Shown here: piece by piece, positions 1 through 9,323 of the stretch
Position numbering within the stretch: position 1 is the first letter of the stretch
Layout: the number at the start of each line of letters is the position of its first letter
DNA from: Lewinella sp038528965
GTDB lineage: Bacteria; Bacteroidota; Bacteroidia; Chitinophagales; Saprospiraceae
Assembly: GCA_038528965.1 (NCBI GenBank)
Contig: JBCBEC010000004.1
Span: 310,001-374,000 of the forward strand
Length of the DNA stretch: 64,000 bases
Direction: 5' to 3'
Made by a program: the position numbers and the translations under genes
The notes under the pieces: generated by a model
The model's input: the letters and a program-made list of their open reading frames with translations, nothing else
Databases searched by the model: none
What the model was told of the DNA's origin: nothing

Positions 1-2004
1 GAAGAATACCATATTGATGGCTACCGCTTTGACTTCACCAAAGGTTTCACCAACTACGCCCCCGGAGGTAATATCGACGGTTACGACCAAAGTCGAATTG
101 ACATCCTTAAGCGCATGGCAGACGAGATTTGGGCGGTGGACAATGAAGCCTACATCATCCTAGAACACTGGGGCCCCGCCGCCGAAGAGCAGCAACTGGC
201 TAACCACGGCATGAAAATGTGGGCCAACCGCAGCTACGATTATGTACCATTAGTTGTGGGTAACAACACCGGCAGCTTTCAAAGCATGGATCGCCAGAGC
301 CATATCTCCTTCTTCAACAGCCATGATGAGCGCCGCATTGCCGAACACGCATTAACAGAGGGCTTGTCCAATGGCAGTTATAATGTCAAAGATCCCGTGG
401 TCATGTACGAGCGCGTGAAGATGGCGGCAGCTTTTGCCTTCCTGATTCCTGGACCAAAAATGATGTGGCAGTTTGATGAACTGGGTTATGATATTGATAT
501 CAACTTCAACGGCCGGGTGGGCAACAAGCCACTGCCTTGGGGAGAAGGCGGCCTAGGCTATTACGAAGATCCACTGCGCCAGTACATCTACGATGCTTAC
601 AGTGCTATCCTGCACCTGCGTCGGGATCTGGACCCTGCTCAGATGGCGGATGCTACTACTAACCACAAGTTCAATGGCCTCACGCGCCGTTTGGTATATG
701 ACCTAGCTGAAACCGACATGGTACTCATTGGCAACTTTGGCTTGACCGACCAAAATATCGATCCTGCCTTTACCGAAACTGGTACCTGGTATGACTATTT
801 CTCCAGTGAGGAAGTTACAGTAACCGACGTAAATGCCACACAAACACTGCGCCCCGGCGAGTGGCACATTTATACCAGTAACCGCATGTCTGATGGCTTC
901 CCTGGTGTGGTGGAAGTATACGACAACCCGGTCACTATTACACCTTCGCCATTTACGCAAACTACCGAAATAACCGTACGCTTTGATGCCACCAAAGCTT
1001 TCCCTGATGGCACGGCCGGCCTAGTAGGAGCCGAGAAAGTCTACTTCCATTCCGGTGTAGTACTAGAAGATCCTAACGGAACGGACTTAAGCAACGTAGT
1101 GGGCACCCTCATGGATGATGGTATAGGCCTGATGACGGAAGTAGAAGAAGACATCTGGGAAATCACGCTTACTCCCGCCGATTACTACGGACTAGGTGAG
1201 GACGAAGAGGCCTACAAGATGGGCATGTACTTCCGCGATGCAGACAATACAAACCGGGGTATGGGCTTCCGCAATGGCCTCATTTATTTCAATGTAGAAT
1301 CTGACGATCCGTTTATCACGGTGGAGCCGGCGGCTTTTACTATTGATGATGAGATCACCATTACATTTAACGCGCAGCGTGGTAATCGTGAACTAGTGGG
1401 TACGGACAAAGTGTATATGCACTCCAGTGTAGACCTCAACAATACAGCCACTCCATGGAATACTGCCTGGGGCAATGTAGTAGGTAACTGGGGAGCCGAC
1501 GATGGCGTAGGCCAAATGACACCGGTGCCGGGTTCGCCTAACCAGTGGCAGATTACGCTTACTCCACGTACTTATTACGGTCTGAACGACGGAGATGTGG
1601 CTTTCTGGTTAGCGGCGGTCTTCCGCAACGCTAATGGTAGCGTAAAGGGCACTGGAACTCCAGGACCAATAGAAAATGGCTTGATCCATACGAATCAGGA
1701 CTTCTTCATTCGCAACCAAATCATCGTTGGCACAGAGGATCAACTCGGTGACCCTACAGGTATGCGTGTATATCCAAACCCTACCAACGGACAGATCCGA
1801 ATTCAGACGCAAAACCTGGGCGGAGATTATCAGTTGGAATTGCTCAACCTCAACGGGCAGGTAATACAACAGCATAGCCTACAGCTGAATGGTTTGCCAA
1901 GCGAGCAGTATGATTTGGATGTTAGTTCCAGTCCAGCCGGCGTGTACTTAGTACGCCTCGTGGGTAAGGACAAAATGCTTACGCGGCAGATTGTGAAGTG
2001 GTAG
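1..2004 (+). CDS. GH13 alpha-amylase-like glycoside hydrolase with T9SS sorting domain (5' truncated by window edge)
   Basis: Secreted starch or alpha-glucan hydrolase. The frame is open from base 1, so the start lies outside the window. GH13 conserved regions are visible: DGYRFDFTKGF at about nt 16-48 holds the catalytic nucleophile Asp, YIILEHW at about nt 151-171 holds the acid/base Glu, and FFNSHDERR holds the transition-state Asp. After the barrel come two homologous modules of about 130 residues (about nt 920-1310 and 1310-1720), each with a KVYxHS motif and an ITLTP..YYGL motif; they are probably beta-sandwich or carbohydrate-binding domains. The last 75 or so residues (RVYPNPTNGQ ... 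GVYLVRLVG) form a type A T9SS C-terminal signal, implying secretion through the outer membrane and surface anchoring. Exact substrate is not determinable. Confidence 0.9.
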   Translation, partial: EEYHIDGYRFDFTKGFTNYAPGGNIDGYDQSRIDILKRMADEIWAVDNEAYIILEHWGPAAEEQQLANHGMKMWANRSYDYVPLVVGNNTGSFQSMDRQSHISFFNSHDERRIAEHALTEGLSNGSYNVKDPVVMYERVKMAAAFAFLIPGPKMMWQFDELGYDIDINFNGRVGNKPLPWGEGGLGYYEDPLRQYIYDAYSAILHLRRDLDPAQMADATTNHKFNGLTRRLVYDLAETDMVLIGNFGLTDQNIDPAFTETGTWYDYFSSEEVTVTDVNATQTLRPGEWHIYTSNRMSDGFPGVVEVYDNPVTITPSPFTQTTEITVRFDATKAFPDGTAGLVGAEKVYFHSGVVLEDPNGTDLSNVVGTLMDDGIGLMTEVEEDIWEITLTPADYYGLGEDEEAYKMGMYFRDADNTNRGMGFRNGLIYFNVESDDPFITVEPAAFTIDDEITITFNAQRGNRELVGTDKVYMHSSVDLNNTATPWNTAWGNVVGNWGADDGVGQMTPVPGSPNQWQITLTPRTYYGLNDGDVAFWLAAVFRNANGSVKGTGTPGPIENGLIHTNQDFFIRNQIIVGTEDQLGDPTGMRVYPNPTNGQIRIQTQNLGGDYQLELLNLNGQVIQQHSLQLNGLPSEQYDLDVSSSPAGVYLVRLVGKDKMLTRQIVKW

Positions 2005-2011
2005 AAATAAT

Positions 2012-2127
2012 TTGAACCACTGAAGGTGTATGTTGTATGCAAAGACGCTCTCGATAGCTATCGGGAGCGTCTTTGCAGCAAAATGACAATGCGTCTCTAC
2101 ACACGACACGTGCCTTCGGTGGTTCAA
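2012..2127. repeat. Nested inverted repeat between convergent genes
   Basis: The outer arms TTGAACCACTGAAGG (2012-2026) and CCTTCGGTGGTTCAA (2113-2127) are inverted with one wobble position. They enclose a perfect 12-bp hairpin and a copy of CAATGCGTCTCTAC (2087-2100). The inverse of that 14-mer recurs at 27396. The arrangement looks like a REP- or MITE-like intergenic element that also supplies a terminator. Confidence 0.6.
2039..2076. terminator. Bidirectional hairpin terminator
   Basis: GCAAAGACGCTC (2039-2050) pairs perfectly with GAGCGTCTTTGC (2065-2076), and the intervening CGATAGCTATCG is itself palindromic. It lies between the 3' ends of two convergent genes. There is no strong T tract on either side, so the terminator role rests on position and stem strength. 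Confidence 0.6.
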
Positions 2128-2129
2128 TA

Positions 2130-4349
2130 TTAGGTATTCAACCAGTAGGTCAACTTCGCCACGATAGCCCGGTTCTTTACCCGCCAGTCGAGCGAATTGT
2201 AGTTGTCGGTATATACCAAGAAGAAGTCTGAAACAGGTGCGAAACGCCACTGTAAACGCGCATTTACGTTGACATTATCAATCTGGCTATTGTACTGGAA
2301 GAAAGTAGTCAGGAAGATGCTCTTGGTGAAGGTCAAATCAACACGTGGACCAATCAAGAAAAGACCAGCACTGGCGTAAGGATCCGGAAGATCAATATAG
2401 CTATAGTTTGTAGTAAGCGCAATTTGACCTAGTGGCTGGTAGCGCCAAGTCAAATTGGTCTCAACGCCGTAACGATAACCGTTGAAAAACTGCCCTACCG
2501 TAGGTTCCACCCGAAACGACAATTCCCGACGGCGATCGGATGAATACTCTGCGGAGAAACGGGTGTAATTATATCCTACCTGACCCGGCAGCGGAGTAGC
2601 ATCCGTACGAGTAGGATCAAAATCCTCCAGGAGATAGACATACTCGTTCCCTACGGACAAGCGCAGGTTGCTGGTATTGGTGAAGTTGAAGTTCCAGTTG
2701 AAAAAGACCACCCGGTCGGTGCTTCCCTCTGTGGGGGTCCATAGGAAACGACTACGCAGGCTGGGGCCATGGCGATTAATACCACCCCTTTTGGGATAGA
2801 AGAACCACTCCGCACGCGGATTTATTTGCCAGTAATTACGGCGAGGCACGAAACCCACTTCTGCATCAAATTCTTCACCCACATAACGCTGCTCCATCCC
2901 AAAGGCAAAATCCCTTACCCGATAGTTAATCTGCGCACCGTGCGAAAATGGATTATTCCCCTGCGTTGGTGAGAAGGAATGATGGAAGTAGAACTTACCG
3001 TTCCAGCGGTTATCTGCCGAAGCTAAGTTGTAGTCTACACCTGCTACTCGATTGAACTGACGGTATACCTCAGTAGTATCATTCGTCAAGTCGGCGAAGG
3101 TCTGTTTGTTCACGAAGATGAAACCTACGTTGGAACGAGAGAACACCTTACGCTGCACCGCAGCAACCGTATAATTGTAGCTAGGTAAGCCATTTTCGGG
3201 ATTATCATCCGTTTGCATGTTCAGCAGACCCACCCGCCAATTGTTATCCAACTTTCCGCTCAGACGGGCTCCATAGTAGATAGGATTAGAGACCGCCGCT
3301 CCGGTACTAGTATCTTGCGTAACACCTATCCGGCGAGAAAAGAAGGGATTGGCACGGTTATCACCAAAGGTGCTGAAGAGGTCAGAGTTTTCGAGAAAAA
3401 ACTGCCTACGCTCCGGAAAGAACACCTCAAAACGGCCCAGGTTAATTACTTGTCGATCTACTTCTACCTGGCTAAAATCAGGGTTAACCGTCAGGTCAAG
3501 GTTAAGACCGCTGGTTACCGCAATTTTGGCATCACCACCAACATTGAAGTTGTTATCTGCAGGAAGTCCTCCCTCAAAATCACGCTGGGTTCCAGCAGTG
3601 ATATAAGGAATCAAAGAAATACTCTTGCCTGGTGATTTTGGTGCTTCTTCCCATTGCATATTCCCCATGTAAGCCAGGCTCATGATGATCTGATTCTGGG
3701 GTATTGGTTGCCAAGTAGAGCGGGTATTGCTCTGCGTATCAAAGCGATAGCTATTGAAGTACCATTCCGTTTGCCCTTCCGGGAAACGGATCGTACTGAA
3801 CGGAATAGCGATTTCGCACGACCAGTAATCTTCGAAGATAGCCGATTCACCCTTCCATTTATTATCCCATTCCCCCAACCAATCAGAAGTACTATTACCA
3901 CCGTTGGAAATGAGGGCTTCCCGCATCACACCATAAGGGTTCATACCGAATACAAAGGCATTCGTTCGGTCGCGGAAGGGGTCTAATAAAAAGGTAATAT
4001 TGTCACTACCGCCAGCTCGATAATCTCGCCGCAAGCTGGGTACTACATAGTTTTGACCTGGCGCGTAGCACTTAGCTGCGATGTAAAGGTTATCCTCATC
4101 GAAGGTCATATAGATCTCCGTCTTCGCGTCGCATAAGACGGTATCGGTGGGGAAGTTCTCCCAGAAATTGGTAGCGGGAGAACCCGAGAACCAGGCGACT
4201 TCGTCTACCCGGCCATCGATTGTGATTTTGTCTTGGGATTTTTTCAGGAAGACTCCTTCGCCCTCCACATCCGTCAATTCATAAGCCATTTGCCCATACA
4301 TCAGCGCAGGTAGAGAAATGGCCACTATAACCAGTAGTTGCTTGAACAT
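2130..4349 (-). CDS. DUF5916 family protein with N-terminal CBM9-like domain
   Basis: A 739-residue exported protein. The N terminus is a clear signal peptide (MFKQLLVIVAISLPALMYGQ). Residues about 40-210 resemble the CBM9-like domain (ITIDGRVDEVAW, then DNLYIAAKCY and DNITFLLDPFRD). The remaining 500 residues alternate amphipathic strands rich in Tyr, Phe and Arg and end in a strand with an aromatic next to the terminus (LTYWLNT), as expected for an outer-membrane beta-barrel. This is the usual DUF5916 architecture in Bacteroidota; the function is unknown, and carbohydrate binding at the cell surface is inferred only from the CBM9 similarity. It is monocistronic by layout, with a hairpin element after its stop and a 387-bp gap before it. 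Confidence 0.85.
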   Translation of the reverse strand: MFKQLLVIVAISLPALMYGQMAYELTDVEGEGVFLKKSQDKITIDGRVDEVAWFSGSPATNFWENFPTDTVLCDAKTEIYMTFDEDNLYIAAKCYAPGQNYVVPSLRRDYRAGGSDNITFLLDPFRDRTNAFVFGMNPYGVMREALISNGGNSTSDWLGEWDNKWKGESAIFEDYWSCEIAIPFSTIRFPEGQTEWYFNSYRFDTQSNTRSTWQPIPQNQIIMSLAYMGNMQWEEAPKSPGKSISLIPYITAGTQRDFEGGLPADNNFNVGGDAKIAVTSGLNLDLTVNPDFSQVEVDRQVINLGRFEVFFPERRQFFLENSDLFSTFGDNRANPFFSRRIGVTQDTSTGAAVSNPIYYGARLSGKLDNNWRVGLLNMQTDDNPENGLPSYNYTVAAVQRKVFSRSNVGFIFVNKQTFADLTNDTTEVYRQFNRVAGVDYNLASADNRWNGKFYFHHSFSPTQGNNPFSHGAQINYRVRDFAFGMEQRYVGEEFDAEVGFVPRRNYWQINPRAEWFFYPKRGGINRHGPSLRSRFLWTPTEGSTDRVVFFNWNFNFTNTSNLRLSVGNEYVYLLEDFDPTRTDATPLPGQVGYNYTRFSAEYSSDRRRELSFRVEPTVGQFFNGYRYGVETNLTWRYQPLGQIALTTNYSYIDLPDPYASAGLFLIGPRVDLTFTKSIFLTTFFQYNSQIDNVNVNARLQWRFAPVSDFFLVYTDNYNSLDWRVKNRAIVAKLTYWLNT

Positions 4350-4505
4350 TATACAGACGTTTTCTTACTAGTCTACAGGCAATTAACTGCGCGTCAATTG
4401 CTGCGGTTCAAAAATACTGCTTATTAATAGTAAGGAAGGCGGTAGAAAGTGCCCGTGATGCAGTAGACCTGTGCAGTGAAGCAGTCGGCTAGGCGCACTA
4501 CATCA

Positions 4506-4668
4506 AGAGCATGTTTGGATTTTAATAATCGTCGCCAAAATGGTTGCTTTTACTTAACTCAGCGTTACAAAAATCCTCATTTAGCGCTGCTAAACTCCGG
4601 TTTTTGCGCCTTGATTTAAGAAAAACTACCTCACTTTAGCTCGAAGACCAAAATTCCAAACACGCTCT
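4506..4668. mobile_element. MITE-like element with terminal inverted repeats
   Basis: This 163-bp noncoding segment lies in the 387-bp gap 4350-4736. The left end AGAGCATGTTTGGATTTT (4506-4523) and the right end, read in reverse complement as AGAGCGTGTTTGGAATTTT, are imperfect terminal inverted repeats. An internal near-palindrome ATTTAGCGCTGCTAAACT sits near the middle. There is no ORF inside. I could not see a convincing target-site duplication. The rest of the gap shows no gene. Confidence 0.5.
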
Positions 4669-4684
4669 AACATGGGGGTAGGTA

Positions 4685-4719
4685 CCGATAGCAGAACGAT
4701 CTACTCATCCTGCTATCGG
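4685..4719. terminator. Hairpin downstream of the DUF4286/murA genes
   Basis: CCGATAGCAG (4685-4694) pairs perfectly with CTGCTATCGG (4710-4719) across a 15-nt loop. It lies 18 bp past the stop of the minus-strand DUF4286 gene. No T tract follows, so it may be a 3'-end stabiliser rather than an intrinsic terminator. Confidence 0.45.
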
Positions 4720-4736
4720 CATATTAATAACAAACG

Positions 4737-5051
4737 CTACTCGCCACGCTCAATCACTTTCATGATGGTGCGGAAGGCCACGTATTTGTCTTTGTAGCGG
4801 TTATGGTGCTTGCGTTGCATATTGGCCGCCTCTGTTTGCTGATAATCCTGATAGGAACTAAAGTCATTCAGCAGATACTGGATACTGTAGGTAAATCCAT
4901 CACTCTCATCAGTTCCCATGAGGCGGGAAATCGTGTATTCTAGAAAGTAACCGGTTTTCATCATGGCCGGCAAATGAACGACTTTCATCCACGCCAACCA
5001 ATCCTTGTGAACATCATGTTCAACCTTAATCGTCACATTGTATAAGATCAT
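4737..5051 (-). CDS. DUF4286 family protein
   Basis: A 104-residue cytoplasmic protein that starts MILYNVTIKVEHDVHKDWL and contains W..WMK..HLPAMM..GYF and KYVAFRT near the end. This pattern and length match the Bacteroidota DUF4286 family, which has a dimeric alpha/beta-barrel-like fold and no known function. It follows murA by 8 bp on the same strand, so the two are probably cotranscribed. Confidence 0.85.
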   Translation of the reverse strand: MILYNVTIKVEHDVHKDWLAWMKVVHLPAMMKTGYFLEYTISRLMGTDESDGFTYSIQYLLNDFSSYQDYQQTEAANMQRKHHNRYKDKYVAFRTIMKVIERGE

Positions 5052-5059
5052 ACGCTTTT

Positions 5060-6382
5060 TTATTCCTCCAGGCGAGTAATCTTGGCGCCTAAGGCTGCCA
5101 AACGCTCGTCGATTCGTTCGTATCCGCGGTCAATCTGGTGAATGTTCCGGATAACGCTAGTGCCATTCGCAGAAAGAGCCGCGATGAGCAATGCTACTCC
5201 GGCACGGATATCCGGAGATGTCATCTCAATGCCCCGCAACTGGAAACGGCGGTTCAAGCCAATAACGGTGGCTCGGTGGGGATCGCACAGGATAATTTGA
5301 GCCCCCATATCAATGAGCTTATCCACAAAGAACAACCGGCTTTCAAACATCTTCTGGTGCACTAACAAACTACCTTTCGCCTGAGTTGCTACTACGAGTA
5401 CAACACTCATCAAATCCGGTGTAAAACCGGGCCAGGGCGCATCGTAAATAGTAAGGATTGATCCATCAATGAAGCTCTGAATTTCGTATTCCTCCTGTGC
5501 TGGAACGTATAAATCATCACCAACCACATCGATCTGAATACCCAAACGGCGGAACACGTGCGGGATAATCCCCAATTGATCTACCCGAGCATCTTTAATT
5601 GTAATTTCCGACTTCGTCATCGCCGCAAGGCCAATAAAGCTTCCAATTTCGATCATATCGGGCAACAAACGATGCTCCGTTCCTTCCAAGGAATCTACGC
5701 CCTCAATATGCAGTCGGTTGGAACCAATCCCGCTGATCTTAGCGCCCATTTGCTGCAGCATACGACACAGTTGCTGTACATAGGGCTCACAAGCGGCATT
5801 GTAAATGGTTGTTTCTCCTTCGGCCAAGACAGCAGCCATTACTACGTTGGCAGTGCCCGTGACTGAAATCTCCTCCATGTGTAGATAGCGACCTTGCAAT
5901 CGCCCGTCTGACTTGAAAGCGTACAAGTTCTTTTCTGCATCAAAGGAAAAGTGCCCGCCTAATTGTTCCAGTCCTAGCAGGTGGGTATCTAAACGGCGAC
6001 GGCCAATTTTATCCCCTCCAGGCTTAGGTAGAGAAGCCCTGCCATAGCGCGCCAACAGTGGTCCAATAAGCATTACGGAACCGCGAATTTTACTCGCATC
6101 GCGAATATAATCCTGACTTAGCACATAGTCTACATTAACTTCCTTGGCCGTAAAGCGATAGGTATCGGAAGACAATTGCTCTACTTCTACTCCCAGGCCT
6201 CGAATCAATTGGATGAGCATGGCTACATCACGGATAGCGGGAAGGTTAGTAAGGGTTACAGGCTGGTCGGTGAGGAGTACTGCACAGAGTACTTGCAGTG
6301 CTTCGTTTTTAGCGCCTTGTGGGACAATTTCTCCCTTCAAGCGATGGCCGCCTTCTACAACGAAAGTACCGGCTGATTGCAT
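5060..6382 (-). CDS. murA: UDP-N-acetylglucosamine 1-carboxyvinyltransferase MurA
   Basis: Catalyses the first committed step of peptidoglycan synthesis, enolpyruvyl transfer from PEP to UDP-GlcNAc, in the cytosol. At 440 residues it is slightly longer than the roughly 420 of the E. coli enzyme. Residues K25-N26 in QGAKNEALQ match the substrate-binding Lys-Asn pair. The catalytic loop reads PKPGGDKIGRRRLDTH, so the position of Cys115 in E. coli is Asp (D124, about nt 6011-6013). PGFTPDLMS carries the conserved general-base Asp region. The Asp variant is known from Mycobacterium and Chlamydia and confers intrinsic fosfomycin insensitivity. DUF4286 follows at 8 bp and DUF4290 lies upstream. Confidence 0.97.
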   Translation of the reverse strand: MQSAGTFVVEGGHRLKGEIVPQGAKNEALQVLCAVLLTDQPVTLTNLPAIRDVAMLIQLIRGLGVEVEQLSSDTYRFTAKEVNVDYVLSQDYIRDASKIRGSVMLIGPLLARYGRASLPKPGGDKIGRRRLDTHLLGLEQLGGHFSFDAEKNLYAFKSDGRLQGRYLHMEEISVTGTANVVMAAVLAEGETTIYNAACEPYVQQLCRMLQQMGAKISGIGSNRLHIEGVDSLEGTEHRLLPDMIEIGSFIGLAAMTKSEITIKDARVDQLGIIPHVFRRLGIQIDVVGDDLYVPAQEEYEIQSFIDGSILTIYDAPWPGFTPDLMSVVLVVATQAKGSLLVHQKMFESRLFFVDKLIDMGAQIILCDPHRATVIGLNRRFQLRGIEMTSPDIRAGVALLIAALSANGTSVIRNIHQIDRGYERIDERLAALGAKITRLEE

Positions 6383-6493
6383 AGATTGTTAGTGGTTTTA
6401 TCTTAGGTGAAAAAGTGGAAAGCAGCGCGTGAACAAGTCACACACTGCTTTATATTTCATCTTGTCTGCTCGACAAAAATAAGCTTGCAAGAT

Positions 6494-7177
6494 TTACTTC
6501 TTGTAATTGCGTCCGCGTCCACCGCTTTTGCGGCGACCACCACGGTTACTGTAATTACCACCAGAGCGCTTACCGCCACCACCACCGCCACGACGACGAT
6601 GAGAACTCTTGGTAACCAAATTGTCAAGTGACTGCTCTTCAGGAATCACCAACAGACCTTTTGATAAAGCACGCAGATCAGCTTTGATGATTTCATCGCT
6701 TACATAGTGCTCACGGTTCCACGTCTTGTAAGCCAGCTTCATGTAGGCGGCAATCGCTGCTACAAAACCATCCTTTTTTGGGCCTTCTTCCATGGCAATG
6801 GCTTTCTTGACCATTGTCTGGACATTATGCCCGTAATGACGGTACTTAGCTTCTGATTCCGGATAAGGCACCTCATCTGGGTGCAGGCGTCCGCTGGTAT
6901 CTTCTGGCATTTCTACCCCTTCCGGAGGAGTGACCCGCAGATCATTACCTGCAATACGGAACAGGTGACGCCAGAGCTTACCCTGGTAACCTTCAATATT
7001 CTTATTCTGAGGAACCATCTGCATCATCAGGCGAACGATACGCTCAGCAAAACGCTGACGCAGGTCATCGTCTTCGATGGTGCGGGCGTGGTCGACCAAT
7101 AGTTGTACGTGACGGCCATATTCTGGGATCGTCAGATTGGCTTTCGCCGAGTTATAGGTCATGTTCCAATCAATCAT
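6494..7177 (-). CDS. DUF4290 family protein with basic Gly/Arg-rich tail
   Basis: A 227-residue soluble protein. Residues 1-190 (MTYNSAKANLTIPEYGRH ... VPQNKNIEGY) match the Bacteroidota DUF4290 family, whose function is unknown. The last 35 residues form a disordered tail of Arg, Gly, Lys and Ser (SHRRRGGGGGGKRSGG and similar) that resembles RGG-type nucleic-acid-binding tails; RNA or DNA contact is an inference. It sits between glmS and murA on the same strand, 67 bp after glmS by position, and is probably part of that transcription unit. Confidence 0.85.
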   Translation of the reverse strand: MIDWNMTYNSAKANLTIPEYGRHVQLLVDHARTIEDDDLRQRFAERIVRLMMQMVPQNKNIEGYQGKLWRHLFRIAGNDLRVTPPEGVEMPEDTSGRLHPDEVPYPESEAKYRHYGHNVQTMVKKAIAMEEGPKKDGFVAAIAAYMKLAYKTWNREHYVSDEIIKADLRALSKGLLVIPEEQSLDNLVTKSSHRRRGGGGGGKRSGGNYSNRGGRRKSGGRGRNYKK

Positions 7178-7244
7178 ATTCTTCTTTTCGCTTGTCGCTT
7201 TGACTATAAAAATTTACTGGGGCCGTTGCTAGATTGCCGGCCTA

Positions 7245-9083
7245 CTACTCAACCGTAACAGATTTGGCCAGGTTACGGGGTTGGTCCACATTGCAACCTC
7301 TCATCAAAGCGATATGATAGGATAACAATTGTAGTGGAATAACGGATAAGAGAGGTGTAAAGGGCTCTTCCGTGTCCGGGATTTCGATCACGTGATCAGC
7401 CATTTTGCTGATGACCGTATCTCCTTCATTAACGATAGCGATTACAAAGCCTTTACGTGCCTTTACTTCCTGGATATTGCTAACGATTTTATCGTATGCA
7501 CTGCGGTTGGTGGTAATCACGATGACCGGCATGTTCTCATCAATGAGGGCAATTGGGCCATGTTTCATTTCCGCTGCCGGATAACCTTCGGCGTGGATGT
7601 AAGAGATTTCCTTTAGCTTCAGTGCCCCCTCTAGGGCTACCGGGAAGTTATATCCACGCCCTAGATAAAGAGCGTTGGAATGATCCTTAATTTCTGCTGC
7701 AATATAACGTATTTGCTCCTCCTTTTCCAGTACCTTCTGAATCTTCTGTGGAATGGTAGCCAATTCACTAACCAATTGACGGAAGTAAGATTTGGAGATT
7801 GTCCCACGCTTGTGCGCCAAGCTGAGCGCCATCATTGTCAATAGACTCACCTGCCCGGTGAATGCCTTTGTAGAAGCTACCCCAATCTCGGGTCCAGCGT
7901 GGATATAAGAGCCCGCATCCGTTAAGCGGGCGATCGAAGATCCAACGGAGTTGACAATACCAAAGAGCATGGCCCCTTTTTGCTTAGCCATCTCCAAGGC
8001 AGCGAGGGTATCTGCGGTTTCACCAGATTGGGAAATAGCAATAACCAGGTCCTTTTCGGTGATGATTGGATTACGGTAACGCAGTTCTGAGGCATATTCC
8101 ACCTCTACGGGAATGCGCGCTAAATCCTCAAACAAGTATTCTGCAATCAAGCCCGCGTGCCATGATGTACCGCAAGCAGCAATAATGAACCGATCAGCTT
8201 GCAGTACGCGGTTAACGAACTCTTCTAATCCCCCCAAACGAATCCAGCCTTCTTCAGCGTTTAGACGCCCCCGCATACAATCCGCTACCGTCTGTGGCTG
8301 TTCGTGAATCTCTTTCAACATGAAGTGATCATAACCGCCTTTCTCCAAGGCTTCGATCTGCATGTCTAACTCGTGGATGAAGGGCGTTTGCTCCTCGTTT
8401 CCGATGGTGCGTAACTGCAAGCCATTTTCCAAGCTAACCACCGCAATCTGCTCATCATCCAGATAAACAACGCGCTTAGTATATTCAACGATGGGAGTCG
8501 CATCAGAGGCCAGGAAGAACTCGTCTTTACCCAAGCCTACTACCAGCGGGCTGGCTTTCCGCGCCGCAACAATCTTCTTTGGATCTTCTCGGTCGATGAC
8601 CACGATAGCGTAAGCACCAATAACGCGGGTCAGAGCAATACGAACAGCCTCTTCCAAGGGCAAGTTATCTTCTACTTGTATCGCTTCGATCAGATGGGTG
8701 AGTACCTCGGTATCCGTCTCACTTTCAAAAACGTGCCCTTCTTTTTCCAAAGCAGTTTTAAGCAGGGCATAATTTTCAATAATGCCGTTGTGTACCAGGG
8801 CAATGCGGCCGTTACCAGATTGGTGAGGGTGAGCATTGATGTGGTCTGGAGCACCGTGGGTAGCCCAACGCGTATGGCCAATTCCCGTACTACCACTCTG
8901 ATTTTTCTCCGCAGCATATTCAATCAGTTCCTGTACTTTACCCTTACGTTTATAAACATGGAGTCCTCCATTGAGTAAGGCTACACCAGCGCTGTCGTAT
9001 CCACGGTACTCCAGGCGCTTTAGGCCCTTGATTAGCACAGGATAAGCTTCGCGAGGACCGAGATAGGCTACGATTCCACACAT
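7245..9083 (-). CDS. glmS: Glutamine--fructose-6-phosphate aminotransferase (isomerizing) GlmS
   Basis: Makes glucosamine-6-phosphate from fructose-6-phosphate and glutamine, the entry to UDP-GlcNAc. At 612 residues it matches the family length. It starts MCGIVAYLG, with Cys2 as the N-terminal nucleophile of the class II glutaminase domain (about residues 1-220; GHTRWATHG and HNGIIEN visible). Two SIS domains follow (ACGTSWHAG, AISQSGETADT, GRGYNFPVALEGALKLKEI). It ends NLAKSVTVE, the usual GlmS terminus. The upstream 240 bp to the DUF4270 gene contain no ORF, and I did not recognise a glmS ribozyme there. Confidence 0.98.
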   Translation of the reverse strand: MCGIVAYLGPREAYPVLIKGLKRLEYRGYDSAGVALLNGGLHVYKRKGKVQELIEYAAEKNQSGSTGIGHTRWATHGAPDHINAHPHQSGNGRIALVHNGIIENYALLKTALEKEGHVFESETDTEVLTHLIEAIQVEDNLPLEEAVRIALTRVIGAYAIVVIDREDPKKIVAARKASPLVVGLGKDEFFLASDATPIVEYTKRVVYLDDEQIAVVSLENGLQLRTIGNEEQTPFIHELDMQIEALEKGGYDHFMLKEIHEQPQTVADCMRGRLNAEEGWIRLGGLEEFVNRVLQADRFIIAACGTSWHAGLIAEYLFEDLARIPVEVEYASELRYRNPIITEKDLVIAISQSGETADTLAALEMAKQKGAMLFGIVNSVGSSIARLTDAGSYIHAGPEIGVASTKAFTGQVSLLTMMALSLAHKRGTISKSYFRQLVSELATIPQKIQKVLEKEEQIRYIAAEIKDHSNALYLGRGYNFPVALEGALKLKEISYIHAEGYPAAEMKHGPIALIDENMPVIVITTNRSAYDKIVSNIQEVKARKGFVIAIVNEGDTVISKMADHVIEIPDTEEPFTPLLSVIPLQLLSYHIALMRGCNVDQPRNLAKSVTVE

Positions 9084-9323
9084 AATTTTCTATTTTTTGG
9101 TCTTCTGGATCGGGTTCTAAGTTCCGATCAATAATTGTTAGTTCTAGAAGCTACCTAAGTTTTCATTAAGATCCGTTCATAAACCTCTGATCTAGAAAAC
9201 TCAGACCGCTTCACACGCGAAAAATGCCCTGAACGCTTTCAAGACATTTTTCGTGCTGTACACTTTTGATCCGATCCGGTCATCATTTACGCAGCTATAA
9301 CGCAAGTATATTCTTTTCCTTGC

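Noticed and set aside
3213..3635. 140-codon plus-strand frame antisense to the DUF5916 gene
   Set aside because: Fully inside a well-supported minus-strand gene and its translation is Arg/Thr-rich with no recognisable motif.
9084..9323. glmS ribozyme or riboswitch upstream of glmS
   Set aside because: No conserved core or expected pseudoknot visible; the ribozyme is mainly from Gram-positive bacteria.
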